A stretch of DNA of 64,000 nucleotides from Desulfocapsa sp050291935 (GCA_050291935.1 JBNKKR010000016.1:1-64000); one strand, 5' to 3'; numbered from the stretch's first letter, positions 17,381 through 25,913 are shown. Translations and numbers: made by a program. Notes: generated from the sequence alone by a model not told the origin.

Positions 17381-17632
17381 TTGTGCCTCCCTTGCAAAGT
17401 TGCTCTCCGCTCGGCCTTCCAGTTTCCAAGCTCCACCCCTTCGATAACTCCGATCCATTTGTCAACGGAGCTCTTGCTCCTTTTTGCCTGTTTCAGGTCC
17501 ACCGTGTGAACTTCTGTCGCCTCCTCTGGGTCGAGAAAAACTACCAGGGCTTTTGGCCTTTTGGATCCCAATGGGCTTATGTTTTAGCTCCACGATTCCA
17601 TCATGATAAACAGCTTCTACTGTTTGTGGCAT
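17377..17632 (-). pseudogene. antitoxin partner of the PIN toxin, frameshifted
   Basis: From ATG 17632 the frame reads MPQTVEAVYHDGIVELKH and onward to GIQKAK. A one-base shift near 17558-17566 is then needed to continue as ALVVFLDPEEATEVHTVDL and the C-terminal helix ending GRHK at 17377. The N-terminal part looks like the short beta-rich (DUF104-like) segment of PIN-associated antitoxins and the C-terminal part like a toxin-binding tail. Both genes of the module are broken, consistent with joint decay. Confidence 0.55.
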
Positions 17633-17771
17633 TGTTTTACCTTTCCATAATCTGTTGTTTTAGACGTTTTTTGACAAAGCTCCCGTTTGTAACATTATCG
17701 GCATTTCGATTTATCCTTCTGCCACTGAAATAAAAGGGGGCGGAGTAAAATAAACACAGATCCACCCTCCC

Positions 17772-17803
17772 GCCAATGAAAAGCTCACCGGCTTCGCCCG
17801 TTG
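17772..17803. repeat. right copy of the short direct repeat
   Basis: Contains an exact 22-base copy of 16905-16926 running straight into a 17-base near-copy of 16858-16874. The rest of the gene-free stretch 17633-17943 shows nothing else recognisable apart from AT-rich sequence and a TTGTCA-like box (minus strand) upstream of the broken antitoxin. Confidence 0.6.
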
Positions 17804-17943
17804 TTGCTGCTTATTGACATCTTAGGGCGAATACCTTTCTATAGAATTGTCGCTATCTTTACTTATCAATTCCTGTTAGTCGTATAGAACAGTTTACCTT
17901 GACCCATTTTGTCGGAAAGGTAGTTTGAAAACCATAGTTGCTT

Positions 17944-18378
17944 CTATTTTTGTTGTCTGGGGGGCTTGGCTCCCGGTAGAGTTTGTGCGGCAAGATCAAA
18001 AGTAAAAGAACCATCAAAAGACTTATTTTCTTTTTTGGCAACCTGCTTAGCCTTGTTAATGATCAGGGTATCCGCAAAATCAGCTTCTTTACCCTTTACA
18101 GGTTTTGCGTTTCGATAGTCGGTGAGTGCTAGCCACACTGCCTGACCATCTTCAAATCTTATATTCGGTTCCTGGAACAACGATTGTATAACCGTTATTA
18201 AATCTGGTTTTTTAAGCTGGTACTTTTGGCCGCGCAGTGTCCAGATCGTTTCAACCAGTACGACATCTGTAACTAAAATCTTCTGCTGCCCTGAAATCAA
18301 CTTGACCGCTTTTTCAAACTGTTCGGTGTTATCTTCAAGTAAGTATCGCAACAAAATGTTGGTGTCGATTGCGATCAT
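17944..18378 (-). CDS. PIN-domain ribonuclease toxin (VapC-like), intact
   Basis: A 144-residue PIN protein, probably an RNA-cutting toxin. IAIDTNILLRYLLED gives the first acidic residue, VLVETIWTL the conserved Glu, and ADFADTLI plus FTFD the remaining acidic metal ligands, so the active site is complete. The start overlaps the antitoxin stop by 4 bases, as expected for a co-translated pair. Of the three toxin genes in this zone it is the only one without damage. Membership of the VapC superfamily is firm; RNA target unknown. Confidence 0.88.
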   Translation of the reverse strand: MIAIDTNILLRYLLEDNTEQFEKAVKLISGQQKILVTDVVLVETIWTLRGQKYQLKKPDLITVIQSLFQEPNIRFEDGQAVWLALTDYRNAKPVKGKEADFADTLIINKAKQVAKKENKSFDGSFTFDLAAQTLPGAKPPRQQK

Positions 18379-18590
18379 TGCAGAGAAGTCTCCATTGATT
18401 CCTCATCTGTCATGGATGGGTTTCCCTGGACGTGATTTAAAACGCCTTTTGCAGCTTCAAACTTCTTTTTCACAATAGTCAGCTGACCATGAGCTACAAA
18501 GCTTTCCACTTCATCCCCTGGTGCGATTCCCAGAGCTTTACAATGACGTATTGGTAAAGTAATTTGTCTTTTTGCACTGACTTTTGGCAT
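18375..18590 (-). CDS. AbrB/SpoVT-type antitoxin
   Basis: A 71-residue protein with the swapped-hairpin DNA-binding fold: VSAKRQITLP near the N-terminus, then GIAPGDEVE and a final basic strand LTIVKKK, with an acidic Met/Glu-rich tail for toxin binding. It should bind the PIN toxin and repress its own promoter. A strong ribosome site AGGAGGGG lies 3 bases before the ATG. An inverted repeat between the promoter boxes upstream is a likely operator. Confidence 0.85.
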   Translation of the reverse strand: MPKVSAKRQITLPIRHCKALGIAPGDEVESFVAHGQLTIVKKKFEAAKGVLNHVQGNPSMTDEESMETSLQ

Positions 18591-18616
18591 AGCCCCTCCT
18601 TTATATTTATTGTGAA

Positions 18617-18648
18617 GTAAAGATATTACATTCTTTACTAATTGTCAA
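18617..18648 (-). promoter_or_regulatory. promoter and likely operator of the intact toxin-antitoxin pair
   Basis: On the minus strand TTGACA (18648-18643) and TATCTT (18625-18620) are spaced by 17 bases. A perfect 7-base inverted repeat, GTAAAGA and TCTTTAC (18617-18623 and 18632-18638), covers the -10 box. Its position fits autorepression by the AbrB-like antitoxin. Confidence 0.6.
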
Positions 18649-18840
18649 TTGGCATGATTTTGTTTTAGCGTTATTCTATTTTGTCTTTCCATTGTTCTTT
18701 CGAAATCTTTTACTTTTAAGAAAAATTGCTAACAATATAATGTGTCTGAGTAATTGCTTTGCAATTTTGTTGGTGAATATTATTATAATCATATTATTTG
18801 ATTTTTGGAGCGTTCGTTTAAAAGCTTATGTGAGGGAAGA

Positions 18841-19110
18841 ATGGAACGTATGAGTGTAACACAGGCTGTTCGGCAATTTTCAGATTTAATGAATCGTGTT
18901 TTTTATCAAGGGGCGATAGTCGAGTTAGAACGCGGAAGTAAGATTATCGCTCGGATTTCTCCGGTGTTTCAGGATTCTCCAATGAAAGTGGAGAATTTAA
19001 ATAAATTTTTCAGTGAACTTCCTGTGCTTGGTGAAGATGTAGATCCTTTTTCGCAAGATTTGAAGAATCTTAGAAAACAGGTTCCTGTGGAGAAAAGTGT
19101 ATGGGATTGA
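18841..19110 (+). CDS. Phd/YefM-type antitoxin
   Basis: About 89 residues. MSVTQAVRQFSDLMNRVF is the N-terminal DNA-binding segment of the Phd/YefM family and ELERGSKIIARISP the central strand pair; the C-terminal part is the toxin-binding tail. ATG 18841 has GAGGGAAGA just upstream; the in-frame ATG 18850 is an alternative and an earlier TTG at 18805 is unlikely. A TATAAT lies at 18784-18789. The partner toxin downstream is broken, so this may be a free antitoxin that still regulates itself or neutralises related toxins. Confidence 0.75.
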   Translation: MERMSVTQAVRQFSDLMNRVFYQGAIVELERGSKIIARISPVFQDSPMKVENLNKFFSELPVLGEDVDPFSQDLKNLRKQVPVEKSVWD

Positions 19111-19313
19111 TGCTGGATTCCAACGTTTTTATACACTCGGAATGAGCAATTGATTTTTCTCAATGGCAGCAGTATGGAGATGTTTTTATTAGTGCAGTGA
19201 CAGCATCAGAATTATTCGTTGGTGTCCATTATGCGAAAAACGAATCACAAAAAGCTCGTAGAGCCGCTTTTGTGGAGTCAATATTGGCAAAAAGATGGCA
19301 AGAGAGGAGATAG
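19101..19313 (+). pseudogene. PIN-domain toxin with internal stop and lost C-terminus
   Basis: The ATG at 19101 overlaps the antitoxin end. The frame reads MGLMLDSNVFIHSE, then TGA, then continues without shift as AIDFSQWQQYGDVFISAVTA and SELFVGVHYAKNES until TAG at 19311. These match the first half of FitB/VapC-type PIN toxins. The TGA falls where an Arg codon is common (CGA to TGA is one change). The second half with the other acidic residues is gone. It is certainly inactive. Confidence 0.78.
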
Positions 19314-19388
19314 TTAAGATAGAAAAGAAGGCCATAAACCAGAAAAGAGTCCTGAACCGGGCTGTTAGCAGATGTACAGTTTTCAGGA

Positions 19389-21650
19389 TTAGCTGGTAAG
19401 AGCCCTGTATATTTCCGGGATGCGAAGGGGGAGTTTGTGGACGTCATTGATAAAGATATAATTTGCAGGACCATACATATGTTTCATATACTCCTTTGCA
19501 TGGTGGTCGATGGTGATGCAAAACGGGTGAATGTCTATGACTTTTGCTTCCAGTAGCGCGTGCCTGGTGTCTTCAATGGCATATTGGCCTTTATAATCGT
19601 CGTAATCTTCAGGTTTACCATCGCTGAGCGTTATAATCATTCGTGTTTTGGCATCCACATTTTGTAAAAGCTTGGTGGCATGTCGGATGGCGGGACCCAT
19701 TCGGGTATATTCGCAGGGCGTAATTGAAGAGATGCGTTCTTTTACCTGGTCTGTATAATGCTCATCCAGGTGCTTTATATGAAAGAACTCACAACGGGAG
19801 CGACGCATTCCGGAAAATCCGTATATCCCGTAGCGGTCACCCAGGATTTCCAGGGCTTCAGCCATCAGGATCAATGATTCTTTAGATGCCGTATTGACCC
19901 AGCCACTGGTGGAATTAGACTGATCAACCAGAAAGAGAATGGCAATATCTCGCATATTTCGTTGCAGTTTGACAAAGAGGCGCTCTGAGCCTGAGAGTCC
20001 TGCCTTGGTATCGGATATTGATTCTACCAGGGCGTCAAAATCAATATCATCACCTTCTCTTTGCCGTTTGACAAAATGCTGCTGGCTACGCATCATCTCA
20101 AATTGGCGGCGCAGACGCATACTTATTCCGTGATATTTGCTCAGGGTCTTGTGGTAAAAAGGAGATTGAACCGGCTGGATAGCTTTGCAGTGGAGTGTAC
20201 ACCAATTTTTCCTGTATCCCTGCCGTCGATAATCCCATTCATCATAGAGGTAAGATTCTTTTTCTTGTTCACTGGAACCCTCCAAAGAAGGGGTACTATT
20301 TGGGTCTTGCTCCAGCATAAGTTGTCCGGCTTTTCCTGCGGCACTTTCCAGAAAGTTTGCTGGAAGGTGGCCAAATTCTTTGAGAAATGTTTGGGTGAAT
20401 GTTGCAATCTCTTTGGGAAGTTCTATTTCCTGATTGTTAATGGTGATAAGTAGGGGGGCTGCTTTTTCTTGGCTTGTTGTTCCGGCAAATTCACTGTCCA
20501 TCACCATACTTATATCTGATTCGGCGAAGCTATTTGCGTCCGTCTGCTCTTGCTCTTTTTGAAAAATGGCTTTGCGTTTTTCCTGCGGAAGGGAGAGGAG
20601 ATGGGTGCCCATTAAATCCAGGAGCGTCTCTCCCATTTGTTGCTCTTTTTGTCGTCTTGCTCGTATGACGTTTTTCAGTTTAAATGTCCCTTGGAAGGGA
20701 AATGGCCTGGTATTTTTTTGGGTAAACTCATTTGCGGCTAAGGTGTTGTAGAGGCGTTTTGTTACTTGCAGGGAATCTTGTGCAGTGACCATATTTTTTA
20801 TAAAACGTTCAGCTTCACTTTCTCCCAGTTGCGATGCCAGTAAGTCGGCAAGGGCTTCTGTTTTTGCAATAATCGTTTTTTGCAGTAAAGGAATCCGCTT
20901 ATCTGTTTCTTCTTGCCATATGGCAAAGAGCGTTTTGCTGACATCACGCATAAGACCGGGTAATTCCTCATGCAAAAAGATGCGTACTCGAATTGCTTCC
21001 AGGGCTTGATATATGTTTTTGGCACGTTCTGGAATGGCAAATGTATCGAAAAAATGAAGAAGCTCCTCTGTTTTACTACAACTGCTTAAAAAACTGTTGC
21101 AGTGGATATGGCCCCATTGAAAGCTCAGCATGAATTTGTAGAGGAGAAAGTTACAATCATTCTTTTTAAAAAGATCTATTTTTTCGGGAACAAAAATCGT
21201 GAGAGTATCTGTATAGCAGGTGCCAGCAGTGGCAATATGTAATTCTTCTTGTGCTATTCCACGGATATAGGGGAGGAGTTGTTTTTTTACAGAAGAAATC
21301 GCTAGGCCTCCATCTCCGTTGAGTTGCAAAAGATAGTCGCTGATACCATTTTGCATAAAACTTTGTGCAGCGCGCAACCCTTTGGTTTCATAAAGGTCGA
21401 GACAAACGCTTATCCAGCCAGGAATTTGAATGGGGGATAATTGTTCCAATGCAGCTGGTAACAATCTAAGAAAATCATAACAAAGAGAATGGGAAACAGG
21501 CCAGATAACAGGAACATGACTAAGGGCTACTTCACAGACAGTATCCGTTGCGTCGGCAAAAGGCTCAAGGACCTCTTCCACATCCCATTCGCTTGGGATG
21601 TCTGGTGCGACAAGTTCATAAAAGCGTTTGCTAAGGGTTGCCGGACGCAT
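19389..21650 (-). CDS. von Willebrand A-domain protein, CbbO/NorD family
   Basis: A 753-residue protein whose C-terminal 200 residues form a VWA domain with the MIDAS motif DQSNSTSGW and a later TLSDGKPED. The long N-terminal region is helical and typical of NorD/CbbO. Such proteins work with a MoxR-type AAA ATPase, encoded 2 bases upstream, to remodel or load metal into a client enzyme (Rubisco for CbbQO, nitric oxide reductase for NorQD). Neither client is encoded here, so the target is unknown. It follows the decayed accessory zone but shows normal coding character. Confidence 0.88.
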   Translation of the reverse strand: MRPATLSKRFYELVAPDIPSEWDVEEVLEPFADATDTVCEVALSHVPVIWPVSHSLCYDFLRLLPAALEQLSPIQIPGWISVCLDLYETKGLRAAQSFMQNGISDYLLQLNGDGGLAISSVKKQLLPYIRGIAQEELHIATAGTCYTDTLTIFVPEKIDLFKKNDCNFLLYKFMLSFQWGHIHCNSFLSSCSKTEELLHFFDTFAIPERAKNIYQALEAIRVRIFLHEELPGLMRDVSKTLFAIWQEETDKRIPLLQKTIIAKTEALADLLASQLGESEAERFIKNMVTAQDSLQVTKRLYNTLAANEFTQKNTRPFPFQGTFKLKNVIRARRQKEQQMGETLLDLMGTHLLSLPQEKRKAIFQKEQEQTDANSFAESDISMVMDSEFAGTTSQEKAAPLLITINNQEIELPKEIATFTQTFLKEFGHLPANFLESAAGKAGQLMLEQDPNSTPSLEGSSEQEKESYLYDEWDYRRQGYRKNWCTLHCKAIQPVQSPFYHKTLSKYHGISMRLRRQFEMMRSQQHFVKRQREGDDIDFDALVESISDTKAGLSGSERLFVKLQRNMRDIAILFLVDQSNSTSGWVNTASKESLILMAEALEILGDRYGIYGFSGMRRSRCEFFHIKHLDEHYTDQVKERISSITPCEYTRMGPAIRHATKLLQNVDAKTRMIITLSDGKPEDYDDYKGQYAIEDTRHALLEAKVIDIHPFCITIDHHAKEYMKHMYGPANYIFINDVHKLPLRIPEIYRALTS

Positions 21651-21652
21651 GC

Positions 21653-22483
21653 TTAGAATATGGAACGAACCATTTCCTGAAGGGCGGTGAGTAGTTCCGG
21701 GTCATCACTGAGTGGCTCAACGAGTGCTGCCTGACAGGCGGTGTGGATGTCAATCCCATAATTGAGCAAGAGCCCGGTTTGGATAAGCAGTCTGGTCGAT
21801 GCGCCTTCTGCAAGACCTGATTCTTTTAAGCTACGTGTCATGGTGGCAAGTTTTACTAACGATTCTGCTGTGTTTTTATCAACGTTGCTTTCCTGGTGGA
21901 CAATTTCTGCTTCCGCAGTGGGGGAAGGGTACTGAAAGGCAAGGGAGACAAAACGTTGCCTGGTGGATGGCTTTAAATCTTTGAGGATACTCTGGTAGCC
22001 GGGGTTATAAGAGACACTGATCATAAAATCCGGTGGTGCGTTGAGCAGTTCTTTTCGTTTTTCTATGGGGAGTTCACGACGATCATCGGCTAAGGGATGG
22101 ATAACAACGGTGGTATCCTTTCTTGCCTCCACAATTTCATCAAGATAGCAAATGGCCCCGTTACGAACGGCAACGGTGAGAGGGCCATCCACCCATACGG
22201 CTTCTCCTGAACGGATAAGGTAGCGTCCCACCAGGTCGCTGGTGGAAAGGTCGTCGTGACAGGAAACAGTGATCAGAGGTAATTTGAGTTGCCACGCCAG
22301 AAATTGCATAAACCGGGTTTTTCCGCAACCGGTTGGTCCTTTGAGTAGAAGAGGGAGGCCGTTGGCATGGGCAGCAAGGGCTATATCCAGCTCAGACCCC
22401 GATGGAAGATAATAGGGTTTTTGGTTGATCCGGTATTTCTCCATCTGTTCTTTTTGCTGTTCCATTTTTGATTGTATCTCCAT
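21653..22483 (-). CDS. MoxR-type AAA+ ATPase, CbbQ/NorQ family
   Basis: A 276-residue AAA+ protein of usual family length. Walker A is GPTGCGKT (residues 49-56), Walker B is ICYLDEIVEA, and an Arg finger region SVSYNPGYQ with STRQRFV follows. CbbQ/NorQ proteins form hexameric rings that bind the MIDAS of their VWA partner and use ATP to remodel an enzyme. It is the first gene of a two-gene minus-strand operon and diverges from nrdJ. The start could also be at the second or third Met within the first 15 residues. Confidence 0.9.
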   Translation of the reverse strand: MEIQSKMEQQKEQMEKYRINQKPYYLPSGSELDIALAAHANGLPLLLKGPTGCGKTRFMQFLAWQLKLPLITVSCHDDLSTSDLVGRYLIRSGEAVWVDGPLTVAVRNGAICYLDEIVEARKDTTVVIHPLADDRRELPIEKRKELLNAPPDFMISVSYNPGYQSILKDLKPSTRQRFVSLAFQYPSPTAEAEIVHQESNVDKNTAESLVKLATMTRSLKESGLAEGASTRLLIQTGLLLNYGIDIHTACQAALVEPLSDDPELLTALQEMVRSIF

Positions 22484-22639
22484 AAAAATTTTAGGCTATC
22501 CACAAAGAAAAGATAGTCATATAGTGTGCACCAATGTTCCAATAGTCAAGAATTTGTATCAATAGTTTGCCGGAGCCCGCAGTATCAATCGAACTTCCAA
22601 AGTATTAAAGACAATTCTTAATCGTAAAAGCGTACTTTT

Positions 22640-22685
22640 GTACCATATATTGTAGATTAATCTTGTATGCACCACATGTGTGGTG
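22640..22685 (+). promoter_or_regulatory. possible NrdR-box pair upstream of nrdJ
   Basis: GTACCATATATTGTAG (22640-22655) fits the core of the known NrdR box (ACACWATATATWGTGT) well. A second palindrome, CACCACA-TG-TGTGGTG (22670-22685), is centred 30 bases further, close to the usual spacing of paired NrdR boxes, but matches the consensus weakly. Regulation of nrdJ by NrdR is an inference. The remainder of 22484-22780 shows no riboswitch. Confidence 0.4.
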
Positions 22686-22780
22686 TATAAACAACCTCGA
22701 AGGAGCAAGGAAGAAGAATGGCTTTTAGGCCTGTATAAAGGATGGATTTTATCCCATTTTGACAACCCAAAGAGGAGATT

Positions 22781-24955
22781 ATGACCCCTAATGTTACAAA
22801 GCAGGAACTCACCAAAACAGCTGAAACGGTGCTTACTCGACGTTATTATTTAAAAGATGCGACAGGTGAGCCCGTGGAGACTTGGGAAACACTTTGTCGG
22901 CGGGTGAGTAATGCCGTGGCGGAGGTGGATAAGGAAAGTGAAGAGCATGAAGCGCTGTGTGAATCCTTTTTTCGGATGATATATCATCTTGATTTTCTAC
23001 CAAACTCGCCATGTCTTATGAACGCAGGGAATGATCTTGGTCAGTTGTCTGCCTGTTTTGTGTTACCCGTTGAAGATTCCATGGATGGGATTTTCACCGC
23101 CATTCGTAATGGTGCACTCGTCCATAAAACCGGAGGGGGTACAGGATATTCTTTTTCACGTTTGCGTTCTCGCAATGCAACTGTTCGCTCAACCCAAGGG
23201 GTGGCCTCCGGTCCGCTTTCCTTTGCTGCCGTTTTTGATGCAGCAACTGAAACCATTAAGCAGGGTGGAAAACGGCGTGGAGCCAATATGGGGGTGTTAC
23301 GTATTGATCATCCTGATATCTTGGATTTTATTAGTGCTAAAGAAGACCAGGGAGTATTTACCAACTTTAATTTCAGCGTGGCCATCACCGATACCTTTAT
23401 GCAGGCGGTTGAAGAGGAACGTGAATATGGCTTGATTGAACCCTCCACCGGTGAAGAGGTCGCTTTTCTCGATGCGAAAACCGTCTTTGAAAAGATTGTT
23501 GATCTTGCGTGGCACAACGGGGAGCCGGGCGTTCTTTTTATTGATGCCGCCAATAGGGATAATATGACCCCCCAACTGGGTGATTTTGAGGCAACAAATC
23601 CTTGCGGGGAACAGTGGTTATTACCCTATGAGAGCTGTAACCTTGGATCACTTAATCTGAGTAATTTTGTAAAAGATGGAGCTGTTGATTATAAACGCCT
23701 GGAAGGGACGGTGCGGGTGGCGACGGTTTTTCTTGATAACGTGATTGACTGCAACCGTTTTCCCATTCCCGAAATTGAGGAGATGACCCTAAAAACAAGA
23801 AAGATCGGCATGGGTATCATGGGTTTACATGATATGTTGATCCAGCTTGGACTTCCCTATGGCAGTGATGAAGGCAGGAAGGTGGCGGCTGAGGTCATGG
23901 GCTTTATCCGGGAAAAGGCGGAAGAACGCTCCTGCGAGCTGGCTGCTCAAAAGGGTGCGTTTCCTGCCTATAGCGAGAAGTATCAAAACTATCCGCCAAG
24001 AAGAAATGCGGCGCTCACTTCCATCCAGCCAACGGGGACTGTTTCCATGATCGCCGATTGTGCGAGTGGTTGTGAACCCTATTTTTCAATCGTAATGATT
24101 AAAAATGTGATGGATGGTGATCGCCTGCTGATGGTGAATAAATACTTTGAACAGGTTGCCAGGGCCGAAGGATTTTATTCAGAGGAGCTGATGACGAAGG
24201 TGGCGGATAGTGGAACGGTAATCGGCCATGATGAGATTCCTGAAAAATGGCAGGAGGTATTTCGCACTGCCCAGGATGTGAGCCCGGAAGATCATATTAA
24301 GATGCAGGGCATTTTGCAGAAAAACGGTGTTGATTCTTCCATTTCTAAAACCATTAATCTGCCAAATCACGCCACCCGGGAAGAGGTGAAACTTTCTTAC
24401 TTGATGGGATTTAACCTTGGTTGTAAGGGACTCACTGTGTATCGTGATGGATCCCGAGACGCGCAGGTGCTCAATACCAAAGAGACAGAAAAGGCTGAAC
24501 AAACGGCGGTGGTTTCTTCGGCGGGTGGCGGGGTAAAGAAAAAATTACCGGACATGCTCAGTGCCAAGCGATATCGGGTTAAAGATCAGCACCAGAAGTC
24601 GGTGTATATTATTGTCTGTTTCGATGAAAATGAAAAACCCATGGAAGTTTTTGCCAAGTTTCCCTTTGATAACAGGGTTGATTTAAAAGATAAATCCACC
24701 ATGTGGACCACAACCTGTCGTTTGGTTTCTCTGGCCCTGCGATTTAATATTCCTGCCATGGAAATTATTAAGCAACTGGATCGTTCAAGTGGACATATGC
24801 TTGACCTTCCAGCTCAGTTGAGTAAGTTATTCAAGTCATTTATGGCCAGTACCCAGCACGGCTTTGCCGCGACCTGTCCAGAATGCAATGGGAATGTGGT
24901 TTTTGAGGAAGGATGTGAAACCTGCCATGAATGCGGGTATAGTAAATGCTCATAA
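22781..24955 (+). CDS. nrdJ: ribonucleoside-diphosphate reductase, adenosylcobalamin-dependent (class II)
   Basis: A 724-residue B12-dependent ribonucleotide reductase that makes deoxyribonucleotides without oxygen. NSPCLMNAG and LSACFVLPVEDSMDG near residues 75-105 give the conserved N-terminal region with a redox Cys. NPCGEQ near 274-279 holds the Asn-Cys-Glu catalytic set, and QPTGTVSMIADCASGCEP the nucleotide loop. The C-terminus has CPECNG and CETCHECGYSKC, a zinc-ribbon tail with the redox-active cysteines. ATG 22781 is preceded by GAGGAG at 8 bases. It needs cobalamin, like the radical SAM protein at the left edge. No class I or III enzyme is visible in this window. Confidence 0.95.
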   Translation: MTPNVTKQELTKTAETVLTRRYYLKDATGEPVETWETLCRRVSNAVAEVDKESEEHEALCESFFRMIYHLDFLPNSPCLMNAGNDLGQLSACFVLPVEDSMDGIFTAIRNGALVHKTGGGTGYSFSRLRSRNATVRSTQGVASGPLSFAAVFDAATETIKQGGKRRGANMGVLRIDHPDILDFISAKEDQGVFTNFNFSVAITDTFMQAVEEEREYGLIEPSTGEEVAFLDAKTVFEKIVDLAWHNGEPGVLFIDAANRDNMTPQLGDFEATNPCGEQWLLPYESCNLGSLNLSNFVKDGAVDYKRLEGTVRVATVFLDNVIDCNRFPIPEIEEMTLKTRKIGMGIMGLHDMLIQLGLPYGSDEGRKVAAEVMGFIREKAEERSCELAAQKGAFPAYSEKYQNYPPRRNAALTSIQPTGTVSMIADCASGCEPYFSIVMIKNVMDGDRLLMVNKYFEQVARAEGFYSEELMTKVADSGTVIGHDEIPEKWQEVFRTAQDVSPEDHIKMQGILQKNGVDSSISKTINLPNHATREEVKLSYLMGFNLGCKGLTVYRDGSRDAQVLNTKETEKAEQTAVVSSAGGGVKKKLPDMLSAKRYRVKDQHQKSVYIIVCFDENEKPMEVFAKFPFDNRVDLKDKSTMWTTTCRLVSLALRFNIPAMEIIKQLDRSSGHMLDLPAQLSKLFKSFMASTQHGFAATCPECNGNVVFEEGCETCHECGYSKCS

Positions 24956-24986
24956 TAAAGAGCGATATATAATGTAGGAACACCAT

Positions 24987-25511
24987 ATGGGAAAAATAGG
25001 CAGAAACGAACAATGTCCTTGTGGAAGTGGTAAGAAATATAAACATTGCTGTCTGCTACGAGAACAGGCGGGGATAACGCGCAATTCGCCAGAAGAAGCA
25101 TTTAAGATCTCTTTACTGAGTGAAATTAAAGCCATTGTTGCTGTCGCTCAAGAGAAGAAACAGAAGATCAAGGAGCTTGGTGTTTTTATCTTGCTAGCCA
25201 CCGCTAATGGTGACGCCTGGCTGCTTGAGATTACAGATTCTGATGCTGTGCAACTGGCAAAGGATGGAGAACCGCTGGAAGTTCCCATCGATGAGCAGTC
25301 GGAGACCATAGAGATTAACTGGAGCCATACCTTTGATCTTTCCACAAAGCGGTTTGTTCTTACTGCCTACAGCGATAAGACAGAGACAGTACAAGAAGGC
25401 TATCCCGCCAAGGAGATAAACGCATCCATCAAGCGTATCAAAAAACGTTTTACCCAAGAGATGCTGGATAAGGTCCATGTTGATCCGGCCACTCAGGAGC
25501 AGGCTGGCTGA
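24987..25511 (+). CDS. SEC-C motif protein
   Basis: A 174-residue protein opening with GRNEQCPCGSGKKYKHCC, the SEC-C zinc-binding motif (CxC...HC type) found at the end of SecA and in many small proteins. The remaining 150 residues are a mixed alpha/beta domain with no named motif that I can see. It lies 31 bases after nrdJ on the same strand. Zinc binding is near certain; a link to protein export is not, because the motif occurs in many unrelated contexts. Confidence 0.8.
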   Translation: MGKIGRNEQCPCGSGKKYKHCCLLREQAGITRNSPEEAFKISLLSEIKAIVAVAQEKKQKIKELGVFILLATANGDAWLLEITDSDAVQLAKDGEPLEVPIDEQSETIEINWSHTFDLSTKRFVLTAYSDKTETVQEGYPAKEINASIKRIKKRFTQEMLDKVHVDPATQEQAG

Positions 25512-25532
25512 GCGGTGTAGCAAAGGAGAAAA

Positions 25533-25913
25533 ATGTCGCTTGTTTTTCGTATAATCCCCATGACTGTGGTGATGGGGATTATTTTTTTTCTATCCCATAA
25601 GAGTGGAGACAGCCTTCACCTTCCACTTCTACCAGGAGCAGATAAGGTGGCCCATATGGTTGCCTATGCAACCCTTGCTTTCACATTTATCTGGTTTTTG
25701 GGAAAAGGAGGGGTTGGGAAAAAGGCGCTAACAGTACTTTGGACAGTTCTGTTCTGTTTGAGTTACGGGATAACGGATGAATTCCATCAATCCTTTATCC
25801 CGCACCGGTCGGTGAGTGGGGCAGATATTGTTGCAGATGTGGCAGGTGGAGCAATCCTTTCCCTTCTTTGGCTCAATAGCGTATGGCTGCAGCGTAAGAT
25901 CTCAGTGTTATAA
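25533..25913 (+). CDS. VanZ-like membrane protein
   Basis: A 126-residue protein with four hydrophobic helices. The DEFHQSFIPHRSVSGADIVA segment near residues 85-105 and DKVAHMVAYATLAF near 35-50 are hallmarks of the VanZ-like family. The family is common in envelope gene neighbourhoods, though its biochemical role is poorly known. It begins 21 bases after the SEC-C gene and converges on yqeY with only 13 bases between them. AAAGGAG precedes the start. Confidence 0.85.
   Translation: MSLVFRIIPMTVVMGIIFFLSHKSGDSLHLPLLPGADKVAHMVAYATLAFTFIWFLGKGGVGKKALTVLWTVLFCLSYGITDEFHQSFIPHRSVSGADIVADVAGGAILSLLWLNSVWLQRKISVL

Noticed and set aside
16858..17803. Integron cassette array
   Set aside because: Toxin-antitoxin genes and short repeats suggested it, but the repeats do not show attC-type inverted core sites, gene orientations differ, and no integrase is present.
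22484..22780. Cobalamin riboswitch upstream of nrdJ
   Set aside because: No B12-box-like segment or suitable long structured leader is visible.
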